Source of the DNA: a virus
Virus record (IMG/VR): IMGVR_UViG_3300044859_002163
Location: 1-64,000 of that record
DNA length: 64,000 nt
Strand: one strand, 5' to 3'
The first letter of the stretch is position 1, and each line of letters opens with the position of its first letter. Shown here one piece after another: positions 49,476 to 60,600 of this stretch. A program made the position numbers and the translations under genes. The notes beneath the pieces are model-generated. The model was not told the origin of the DNA. It was given only the letters and a program-made list of their open reading frames with translations, and did not search any database.

Positions 49476-51551
49476 ATGGCATGGAATCAATCGAGCAATA
49501 AGTCGCTCTCAAACGCACAATCCAAGGAACTAGGCCCTGGCGCGCCTATAGCGCAGAACCCAAGCTATGCAGGAAGACCGTATAGAGACTCATGGGATGT
49601 CGAGCGTGCATACCGCGAAGGAATGCAGAAGGTCACTTGGGTTGCACGATGCATCGATGCGATTGCAGGAAATCAAGCACGACTACCAATTATTCTTCGC
49701 AAGGACAACTCTCCAGATGGAGAAATTCTTGTTGGGAATAGAGCAAAAAACAACTCTTTGCTTGAAGTTCTGAACACCAAATCAAACGTTGGTGAAAACT
49801 CTTTTATCTTCAGATACAGAATGTCCGCTCAACTTTTGCTTGGTACACGCGGTGTATTCATTGAAAAGGTTCGTGGAAGAGACGGAAGAATAATTGGTCT
49901 CAACCTTTTGCCTCCTCAATCAACAGCACCAATCCCAGATGCAAAGAAGTTTGTGTCTGGGTACGAAGTGCAAATGCCTTACGGTCAAAAAATCATAATG
50001 AAACCAGAGGATGTTTGCTGGATTAGAAGACCTCACCCTCTTGACCCATATTTGTCACTCACCCCTCTTGAGTCGGCTGGCGTTGCAATTGAAATTGAAA
50101 ATCTTGCAAAGCTATACAACAGAAACTATCTACTCAACGACGGAAGACCTGGTGGCCTGCTCGTTTTGCGTGGAGAAATCGAAGACGATGACAAGGAAGA
50201 ATTAAAGAGCAGATTCCGTGGGAACATCGGAAGAGCGGGTCATACGACGGTTATCTCTGCTGACGATGGTGTTGACTATGTAGACACATCTGCTTCGCCG
50301 AGAGACGTTGCTTACGCACAAATGAGACAGATTACAAAAGAAGAAATTCTTGCATCATTCGGCGTCCCAGAGTCTGTAATCGGAAACGCTGCAGGAAGAA
50401 CATTCAGTAACGCAAGCGAAGAAATCCGCGTGTTCTGGATGGAAACCATGCTTCCACACCTTGAACCACTAGCGCGTTCTCTAGACGAACTAGACGATGA
50501 GTACTACATCGACTTCGATACAAGCGAAGTTCCAATTCTTCAGCTCTACAAGCAAGAGCGTGAAAGATACCTGATGCAGGAATTTCAAACTGGCCTTATC
50601 AGCAATAACGAGTACAGAATGGGTTCTGGAAGAAAAGAAGTTGAAGCAGACCTTGCGGACTCTCTGCTCATGAACCCTAACCTTATTCCAATCGCGAATA
50701 CAAAGAAAAAGATGGAAACTGCTCCATCGGCAGAAATGGGTGGACCACCAATGCCGGGAGCGCCAATGCCGGGAGAGCCTATGCCAGGCGCACCAGCACC
50801 AGACGCCCCAGTTCCTGGGGTGGATGGACAACCACCGCTTGACCCGAACACCATGCAGGGAGCATTGGCTCAAGTCGAAACCCCAGCCCCAGACCAGCTG
50901 GCACAAAGCACAATCCCACCAGAGGCGCTTGCTGCTGTTGCTACCACCGCCGAGCCGATACCGGCTGGAGCGGCATCTGTGCCATCTGGAGAGATGATGT
51001 ATAAGTCAATCGAGAGTGAGCTACAGGTAAAAAGCACAGAGTCACTGACTAGGTGGAACGAGATACTCAACAGAAGTATCGAACGGGTTATTGAGAGACA
51101 ACAAAGAGTGGTTCTTGAAAAGGCAAGCGGCTCAAAGGCAAAGAAGTCACTGTTTGCTGGGACCCTAGAAATCGACTCCATACTCTCCCCCGAGGTATGG
51201 GACAAGCAGATGGACGAGGATATAAGGCCTGTCATTTCTGCAATTATCCAGGACTCGTTCAATATGTATAACGATGGGTACGGTCAGAAGTCGGAAAAGA
51301 GTATAAATCAGTCGGACCTCAACGCTCAGATTGATTCGCAAATGTCGCGCATAAAGAGTATGAATCTTGAAAACTTTAACCAGGTTTCCTCAATGATGTT
51401 TAACTCATTGGCTGTCATGGGCGAAGAGGAGAGAGCAGCATCTTTCCGTGGTGCGCTTGTAAGCATGTATGCGAACCTCATGGCTAAGCAAAGATTTGAA
51501 ATTGCAGAAGACGAATCGCGAAGAGCGTGGAAGTTTGGCCAGTTCATTTAG
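49476..51551 (+). CDS. HK97-type portal protein with long C-terminal extension
   Basis: A 691-aa protein. The core (to about 360) has VARCIDAIAGNQARLPIIL, WIRRPHPLDPYLSLTPLES, NDGRPGGLLVL and SFGVPESVIGNAAGRTFSN, diagnostic of HK97-type portals. From about 410 there is a Met/Pro/Gly/Ala linker (PMPGAPMPGEPMPGAP) and then a helical domain with coiled-coil pattern, so the protein is about 200-250 residues longer than a typical portal. The extension may act as scaffold or a contact for the polyprotein. It follows the membrane gene by 2 nt. Confidence 0.9.
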   Translation: MAWNQSSNKSLSNAQSKELGPGAPIAQNPSYAGRPYRDSWDVERAYREGMQKVTWVARCIDAIAGNQARLPIILRKDNSPDGEILVGNRAKNNSLLEVLNTKSNVGENSFIFRYRMSAQLLLGTRGVFIEKVRGRDGRIIGLNLLPPQSTAPIPDAKKFVSGYEVQMPYGQKIIMKPEDVCWIRRPHPLDPYLSLTPLESAGVAIEIENLAKLYNRNYLLNDGRPGGLLVLRGEIEDDDKEELKSRFRGNIGRAGHTTVISADDGVDYVDTSASPRDVAYAQMRQITKEEILASFGVPESVIGNAAGRTFSNASEEIRVFWMETMLPHLEPLARSLDELDDEYYIDFDTSEVPILQLYKQERERYLMQEFQTGLISNNEYRMGSGRKEVEADLADSLLMNPNLIPIANTKKKMETAPSAEMGGPPMPGAPMPGEPMPGAPAPDAPVPGVDGQPPLDPNTMQGALAQVETPAPDQLAQSTIPPEALAAVATTAEPIPAGAASVPSGEMMYKSIESELQVKSTESLTRWNEILNRSIERVIERQQRVVLEKASGSKAKKSLFAGTLEIDSILSPEVWDKQMDEDIRPVISAIIQDSFNMYNDGYGQKSEKSINQSDLNAQIDSQMSRIKSMNLENFNQVSSMMFNSLAVMGEEERAASFRGALVSMYANLMAKQRFEIAEDESRRAWKFGQFI

Positions 51552-51555
51552 GGAC

Positions 51556-51594
51556 TTTCAGTAAAACAACAGATTTCCAAATCGTTTACTGAAA
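51556..51594 (+). terminator. Long hairpin between portal and polyprotein
   Basis: TTTCAGTAAA (51556-51565) pairs perfectly with TTTACTGAAA (51585-51594). Inside, GATTT/AAATC (51572-51576 / 51579-51583) can pair again. It is followed by a T-rich stretch. It may be a weak terminator or an RNase processing site that separates portal and polyprotein transcripts. Confidence 0.55.
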
Positions 51595-51670
51595 CTATTT
51601 GATTTTGTACCAATACTTGCTGTGAGCGCGCTCGTTGTTACTCTAATATCGTTTGTAACCAAGGAGCGCT

Positions 51671-54600
51671 ATGCCAAACTCTAACTTCGGAAACATTCAA
51701 TACAAGGCCTCGAATGGTCTCATCAAGCTAGATGAGCTTGAAGGAATTGTTGAATGTTTTGTTTCCGGAATAGGCAACAAAGACTCTGTTGGTGACATTT
51801 GCGCTACTGGTGCATTTGCTAAGAGCCTTCAGCGTCGTAAGCCACGTGTTGTATGGGGCCACAACTGGAACGACCCAATTGGTAAGGTCCTTGAAATATA
51901 CGAAGTCCCTGCTTCCGACCCACGCCTTCCTATGAAGATGAAAATGGCTGGAATTGGCGGATTGTACGCAAAGGTTCAATTCAACCTGCAGTCAGAAAAG
52001 GGCAAAGAAGCATTTGCGAACGTGGCTTTCTTTGGCGAAGAGCAAGAGTGGTCAATCGGCTACAAGACTCTTAGAGCGCAGTACGACGACAACCTGCAAG
52101 CAAACGTTCTCTACGAAGTAGAACTCTACGAGGTTTCCCCTGTTCTTCACGGCGCGAACCAACTAACTGGAACAATTTCCGTAAAGAGCGATGAAGAGAA
52201 GATGCATGGGATGATGCCTATGTCAATAAGCGCTCCATCATCAGAGCCACGACGAGACGGACTGTTTGACGAAGGTGTTTCACAAAGAATAAGTGGACCA
52301 CAGCTTGCAGGAGTGGTTGCCGAACTTTCACGCCGCGCCGCAGGACCAGTCATGGTTGTTGAAGCGACTGAGAACTCTGTGGTTTTTGTGAAGCCAGGAA
52401 AAGGAAAATTCAGAATTGGTTACCACTTCACTGGAAGCGAGTACATGTTTGGCAAGCCAGAATTAATTCACGCAGAACAGGCAAAACCGCCAGTCCAGTC
52501 TGGCCCTTCGCCAATGCCTGGGATTATGGGCAAACCGAATAAGCCGTCGACAAATAACCCTGCAATGGCAATGCCTGTAGCAATGAAGCCAGTTAATGGC
52601 GGAATGGTCATGGTTCCATTGGCGCCTGTTGAGTACGAAGGTTCTGACAAGAACAAAAAGCCAGAGCTTGGTGCAGAAGAGAGCGAGCTTGCCGAATCGC
52701 TTGTTCGTATCGCTCGCAAGTACGGAAAGTTTGACGAAGATGGTGATGGAATTTGGGCTGGATATTACCCGCCTGCCGAGAACAAAGTAAAAGACATCGG
52801 CGTAAAGTGCTCAAATTGCGTCCTCTACCAAGGCGAAGGCAAGTGCAAGATTCTTGGCCTTAAAGTCGAAGACGAGGGCAAGTGCCGATTTGCAATCATC
52901 CCAGATGGAGTTGTTGTCGGATTTGGCAAGAAGGAATACAACGACATTCTTGATGACGAAGAAATCAAGATGGTTGAGGACATCGAAGCGAAGTACCCTG
53001 GAGAATTCATTCTTGGGGTTTTGCGTAACACGGTGAAGAAGCGCCGTAGAAAGCGTCGCTCTTATAAGACTCTTGAGGAGTGGGGCGTAGAGGAGCAAGA
53101 GCTTGAGGAAAAGGGTCTCGACCCATTCTTGGCTCAAGACTCGTCATACGTCATTCCAGTAAATCTTGAAGACGCCTTTGAATTCAAGTCGGTAATTGAC
53201 CCAGTTCTTGATTACCACAGAATTGACACAACCGTCAACGAGTACGGAATCGTGATTAACTCACCGCTCAGCGAAGAGTCGAAGGACGCTATAACTAGAG
53301 CTGCATCTTCTGCTTATGAATTTCTAAAAAAAAAAATAGCTTCTGAGCAAATAGAAGAAAAAGCACTTGGCCGCCGTATCGGTCGTGCGATTGCAAGCCG
53401 AGGAATTGACCGACCAAATCTTGGCGGTAAAAGGGGTCGTCGCTCTCGTGGTTCCGGTATAAATCCGCCTCCAGGCTGGGACCCAAGAACAGTCGAAGAC
53501 GCAAACCTAAATAGCATGGTCGGCGACGGCACGCCATGGGAACAACCCGACCCAACGCCTTCTGGTCCTGGCTCCATCAATTCACCGAAGCCATCAAAGA
53601 GGCAGATGAGTCAGCGAGCCGAACTTGCTGATACAGAAAAACTCTCTTCTGGCAAGCGTAATGAGCGTCGCCATGCAGACCGTTCTGCCGACATGGAAAA
53701 GCAATTCCCAAATGCTGAAGAAAATCAGAAGCGCGTAGACCACGAAGCAATCGCTAAAGCATGGGATGAGCAGGGTCTTGGCTGGGAAGAAGTTCCACGC
53801 TACAACGCAGATAACAATTTAAGTTCTGACTATCTCCGTGGTCGCGAAATCGGAGTCAACCAAGCACGTGTTATGTGGAATGGCGATTCCGTAAGAAAGC
53901 GTCCTGAAAAGTTCAACGAGAAGCAAAAAGCTTCGCAAGAATACAGCAACTGGTATTCAAGCTATGCAAAATCGGTTAGCGCCTATCTTGATGCGCACAG
54001 CAGGGATGACTCAGACAACTGGGACGGAATTGAATCGGCCCTTAGAGCAGACGTCAAGTCTAAGTACCCAGACACGCAGGACTGGGCAAAAGAAGACATC
54101 GCCACCCTCAACGAATACCTGAACGACATTGGTCTTTTGGATGCAGACACACTAAAGAAAAAGAAAAAGAAAAAGAAAAAAGCTGGTGCTGGTGCAGCAA
54201 AAGGACCAGACCTTCAGGAACTTCGCAAGCTTAATTCAGAAGGCAAACTTTCTTCTGGTAATCAATTTGGTAGTGAGACAGAGAGACTTGCCGCTTGGAA
54301 GCCGGTACTAGCGGACCTTCGCGCGTTAAAATCCCGAGTCAACGGAGACGAAATCAATGATGGCCCGATTAATGGTCGGGCACGCGCATACCTGGGCCTC
54401 ATGGGTGAACTTGACGAAATTATCGCCAACGCACTAGAAGAGAGAAACCTTGACTTAGAGGGTCCAACAGATAAGTCGCGAGCAAGATTTGAGAGGCTTG
54501 TTAATGCGGGAGATTGGGCGCAGGCTCGGTTCCACATGGAGGGAGAAATTGCCTCTGTCAACGAAAAACGTTCCAAGCCTGTTGATGACGGAAAACTTTC

Positions 54601-57600
54601 TTCTGGTGCGATTCCTGATTCAGCTAAACAAAAAAGATTGATAGAAGCTGCTGAATCAGCCTCGGCTCGCAAGCCTGACGGAACAGAGACTTTCGCCGCA
54701 AGCGTTGCTCGTCAGTACCGCAGAAACGGAAAGCTTTCTGAAAAACAATGGTCGACATTGGACAGAATGTTCGGTGGGGCAAAACCAGATAGTACTCCAA
54801 AAACTTCTACATCAAAATCACCAAGCGCTCCATTCTCTGGAAAGAGAAGAGAAATTATTGACCTGGCAGACGTACCTGAATACGACTACCCAAATGCACC
54901 TGGTGGCAGAAAGCCAACTCCGGAGCAGTCGAATGCAATAGACGCAATGATGACTGGAGATGATGTAAAGATTTCAGCTCTTGCAGCAACCGGAAAAACT
55001 ACTACGGTAATAAATTTTGCAGAACGACTCAAAGATACAGAACCTTCAGCTAGAGCTCTGTATTTGGTCTTCAACGCAAATGCAAAAGACGATGCTGGCA
55101 AGAGAGGGATGCCGGACAATGTCAAGGTAATGACGATGGACGGCGTTTCATACAACGCAATGCGTACAATCAATCCGGAAATGACGGCAAAGAGTTTCTC
55201 CAAAGACAGCGCATATATAAAACCAATAATGAGATTCGTAGACAGAGCAACCTACCTGGGCACAAGAGGGACTGTTGACGAAGGTAAAGAATTAACAGCA
55301 GTAGATGTGTACAAGAGAGTCGCAAAAGCTGTAGATGCCTTTGCAATTAGTGGTGATACAGAAATTGGCTCACAGCACTTCGCGGGAAAGTACAACGGCA
55401 AAATGGCCGTAGAAAATCCTGAAATTATCGCAGAACTTCTCCCATTTGCTAAAAAGATGTGGGAAGACATGAATACTCCGCGAGTTGCTCCAAAAGGCAG
55501 CGACTCGGGTAAGGGCATGCTTCCGATGACGAACATGCATGTAACAAAGATGTGGGCTTTAACGAATCCTGACATTGGTGACTCCGAGGGAGTAAACGTG
55601 GCAATGGTCGACGAGGCCCAGGATATGAATCCTGTTTTTGCCGGAATATTGCGTAACTCAAATGGTATTCAGCGAATTTACATCGGAGATACGAACCAGG
55701 CTATTAACGCGTGGCGTGGGGCTGACGGGAAAACCCTTGCTGATGCATATGCAAAATACGACATGCCAATTACCGACTCCTTCAGATTTGGAAAAGAAAT
55801 AGCCGATAGGGGAAATAGGTTCTTGAATTTGCTCGGAAGAACCGAGCGAATGAACGGTAGAAAAACAGACAAGTCCGGACGACCTGTAGATGGAAGAGTT
55901 GGCTCAATCAGTAATCCAACAATGATTTTGACAAGGTCTAACGGCGGAGGAATAGCAGCAACGCTGGATAGCTTTGAAAAAGGTAGAACTGTCTATGGCA
56001 GCAAAAACTTCAAAGACGACCTTAGTGCGTTCATTGACAACATTGAGTACATGACAACTTCAGCAACTGGAACGGGTTACTTCACGGATGTTGATGGCAA
56101 GCAAAATTTTGGCAAGCCGAAGGAGAGCCAAGACCTAGACGGTATAACAACCCTAGATGAATTCAATAAAGCGATTGAGAAAAAAGATAACAATCGACTG
56201 AACATGCTTGGAAAGATACTTGACAAGTATTCGTTTGAAGAACTTCGCGACGCCTTGGACAGAGTTATCACGGATAAGGCTAAATTGCCTAAAAACAGAG
56301 ATGAGTACGTGCACATACAGACTGCACATACATCTAAGGGCCTAGAGTCGCCAAGGGTGTTGATTTGGTCTGACTTTAGAGGACCGAAAAAAGACGATTT
56401 GGGCAACGTTGTATTCCCTGATGAGCAAGAACTCAGGCTGTCTTATGTCGCTGTAACTCGAGCCGAAGAGGAACTAGACCTTGGCTCACTTGGCTGGATT
56501 GAAAAATACGACAGTGATGCTGAAGTCTCATTGTCAGGTCTTTCTTCTGGACGAACAGACAGCGACCGACCAGTGCCGATGGATGACCGCGAAAGAGAGA
56601 TGTTCAACAGAAATGCGGCATTTATCGACATTCTTGATGACATGCTTCCAGAAGGTGAGTCCTGGGACGATTGGGTGTTTAATGAATTCGTAGACGCAGA
56701 TGGAACCGACGAAGAAAAATATGAATCAGTTTATGGTCCAACAACCGAACAAGAGCTAATTGACTACGCCAAACCAGAACGACGCAGTGATGCATCCGAC
56801 CAAGAGTACTTCGAGAGTATCTACGAAGAAGCAGCCCCAATTGACAAGCTGCAATACGTAGCGGAGAACTACAAACCAGCCGGAGCTGAATACGGAAGCG
56901 CAGAGCACCAAGAAGCATTTAAACAAAAACTCAGCGACAGTGGGCTGACTTCACGCTTCTCTTCAGGGATGCGCAAATTTGACGAACTTGACGAAATCGA
57001 CAAGCAACAGGCAGCCAAAAATCTTGCAGATGAAATAGGCCGCGTAATTGGTGGTGCAGATTCAGACCCAGATTTTGATTATGGTTTTAGAAAATTCATT
57101 GATGATTCAGGTGACTACGAACGTGGTGACAATGTTGATGCAATTAGAGACAATTATGCCAGCTTCCTCGTAGACGCAGCAAGGGATGGAGATTGGCAGA
57201 CCCTTGAAGACCATGATGTGGATTTGTCGAGCCTATTGGAGTACACGCCAGAAGCTCACCCGGACCGTGAAATGATGCTCGAGCTCGACAAGGACGACAG
57301 AGAATGGGCTGACATGATGTCGGAGATGCGGAGAGACCTCTCCTCAGATGGCTCAAGCGAAGATGAAGTAGAAAGAATTCTTGACCACTGGCTTTACAGC
57401 AGTGATTCACCGAAGCAGGAAGAATATCTAGACGAGTACAGAGAACAAGGCGATAACTACAGCGACAACTTCAACAGAGCCGCAAAGGCGATGTACCAGG
57501 ATTATCTGGAAAGGCTCTACGACAACCGTCAAGACAGAAACCTTTCTTCAGGAAGAATAAGCGAAGAACAGGAATCGCGAATCTCTGACAGAGAAGTATT

Positions 57601-60600
57601 TGAACGCCGCATGGCTGGAGAGTCTCTTGCAGAAACAGCAAAAGCTCTTGGTATGAAGCGCGAGGAAGTTAGACAAGCAGAAATGCGCCATATGGCCCGC
57701 GAGCGCGGAACATTGCAAACTCCAGACTTTGATGACATTGAGGCTTATCGTGAAGACCAGGCACGCATGGCTGCAGAAGAAGCAGCAGAGCTTGCTCTGA
57801 ATGAATCAATTTATCTTCGCCGCATGGGCGGGGAGTCTCTTGCCGCAACGGCAGAAGCCCTTGGAATGAGCAGAGAAGATATTAGAACTCGCGAGCAAAA
57901 GCATATGCAACTCATGCGCAGCATGGATAAAGAAGCAAAACGCTGGCTTGACCGCGATGGAGCATTCTCTTCTGGAAGAAAAGATTACGTAAGTCCTCTT
58001 GATGACCTTGAAGTTGGTCAAAGGCTTTCATCAGGAAAGTTGGACGAGGTTTACAGAAGCGTTCAATCAAACCTGATAGAGCAAATAGAAAAGATTCAAG
58101 AATCAGGTGATGGCAAGTGGGAGTTCCCTTGGCACAAGACATCTCTGCCGAAGAACGTAACGAACAACAACCGTCCTTACAGCGGAATCAACAGCGTAAT
58201 GCTGATGTTCAAGCAGGACGCAATGGGTTACGACATGCCTCTATGGGCTGGGTTTAATCAGTGGAAAAAAGAGGGCGGAACAGTACGCAAGGGCGAAAAA
58301 GGCACCTTGATATTGATTCCTACAATTATTCCTAAAAAGAAGGATGCAGACGGAAATGAAATTCGCGGGTCCGGAGGAGTGTTCTTTAAGACTGGACATG
58401 TTTTCAACATCGACCAAATTGACGGAATCGATAAGGAGAAGTTCAGAGTCCCAGAACTCCCAGAAGAAGAGCGCGTAGCCGAACTTGAACAAGCCTTGTC
58501 AGAAGTTGGTGCGGTTGTTAATACTGGTGGAGATAGAGCATTCTATAGACCATCAACAGACGAAATACATCTTCCTCCATTCTCTGCATTCAAGAGCAGA
58601 GAAGGTTATTACGCGGTATTCGCTCACGAGTTAATGCACTGGACAGGACATCCATCACGTCTGAACAGAGACCATCTTGGAGAGTTTGGAAGCCCTGAGT
58701 ATGCACAAGAAGAACTTGTTGCAGAAATAGCTTCTGCATTCTTTATGGCTGCACATGGTCTAACCCCAGAGCCAAGAGAGGACCATGCGCAGTATCTTGC
58801 TGGCTGGTTGAAGAAACTTAAGTCTGACCCTGATGCAATGAAGAAGGCTTTTGGCGAAGCTCAAAAAGCACATGATTACGCAATATCAAAGTCTCCATCA
58901 ATGAGCGCAAAGCTCGGCAAAAAAGTTGCAGAGTCAGGAGTACTCCCAGGCAACAACGACGGAGGATATGGCGACATCGGTCCTTCACTTTCTTCTGGCA
59001 AACGTGAAAAATACGTAAGGAATCCAGAAGGAACAATAAGAACCCTTGCTGACGAAATGGGCGCATTCGGAGATGAACTCTTAACCAGATTTGATATGGC
59101 AAGAGGTGGTCGCATTAACGACAGGCACTACTTTGTTGGCCGTGCAGATTTTGAAGAATCAAGGGCTTCAGACAATGAATGGGACATCACCGAGGGCGAA
59201 AACGGCCTTTGGAGTGCAGCACTGCTGCGACTTGAATTCAATGAGGACTCCGACCGTGATTGGGCTGGAGTCGTCAGCGATGAATACGACAGTCCTGAAG
59301 ATGTGGCTAGGTGGATTAGCGATTACGAAGACACCCGTAAAGCATGGGCTAAAAAATTCAAAGAAGAAACAGATTTTGAAAAAATATCAAGCATGCTTGA
59401 CGAAGAAACAGCCCGCAGAGACGCAGAGTATCAAGATTCCATAAGGATTGTGAACGAACGTTACGACAGGCAGCAATACACGCGGATGATTGCGGAGATT
59501 GATGAATCACGTCTTGAATGGAGCGCAGAAGACTGGGCAGATGAGGCCAGCGATATTCGGATGGAGCTTGCAAGAGAAAATGGCAGGCTTTCATCTGGCG
59601 TTCGCTCAAGATACGACGAAACTCCAGTAGAAACAATTGGCACAGTATCGAATGCTCTTAAGAGAACGGATGAAGCTGGTTCAAACTCAAGATACATCGC
59701 TTCTCGATTAGCCCCTGTGCCTGCTGATAAGTACGATTTTGACTCGATACGCAGGAACGGTGAAAGCGTTTCATTCACGTACGGCGGAAAGCCAAGAACC
59801 ATCTACCCAACTGGAATGATGGCCAAAAAAGGCGGCGGCATATATGTCGTAGGTCTTGACGATGACCAAGGTCAGTACAGAAGTTACAGTCTCCACAAGA
59901 TTGAGGGACTAGTTGACGGCGCGGATGCTCCATACAACCCGACACAACCAGGTGTTCCACGTGGCACCCCTGGTGCCAGGGCGCAAAGAACAAGAAATGT
60001 CACTTCAGGCAGATTGAGTTCTGGGAGAATCAGACCACTTGATGAAGTGCGTGCGGAGATTGAGGACGACGCTCGATACGAGAGCATGGTTGTACAAAAT
60101 GCTTTTGGCGGAAGGCTTGGAACAGAGAAAAAAGGTGAGTTCCGCGTAACAATCCCTCTTGAAGACCACGCCGAAGCAGTTCAATCTCTCGACCGACTTG
60201 TCGCTCTAAGAAATGATTTGCTCCGTTCCTTGCTTGATGGCAAGAGAATGCCTGCCGGTTCGTCTATTTTCGAAATTGACAAATATGCGCCAGTTGCAGA
60301 AGATGAGATGGATTTGCTGGTGGACATCGACGATGCGATAGACAGAATTCACGATGAATTGAGACGTACAGAAGAGACCCTCTCTGGACTAAATGACGAG
60401 ATTGAGGACATGAAGGGCAGCATTTCTGAACTAGAAGATGCCTTCAGAACCACAACTCGCATGGGGGCAAGGGACATTCCAGGCCCAGTTGATTTCGAAT
60501 CAGCGATGGAGAGAAATATAGACCTTGCCGATGGGGACAACGAAAGAGCTATTGACCTAATCAAATCTGACGCAGACTCCATTATCTATGCACTCGAGGA

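Noticed and set aside
51624-51633. GAGCGCGCTC as a definite operator
   Set aside because: A single 10-bp palindrome with no second copy or regulator gene; mentioned only as part of the leader.
53815-53830. NNLSSDYL as another protease site
   Set aside because: Asp replaces Gly, and it falls in the middle of a segment without a domain change.
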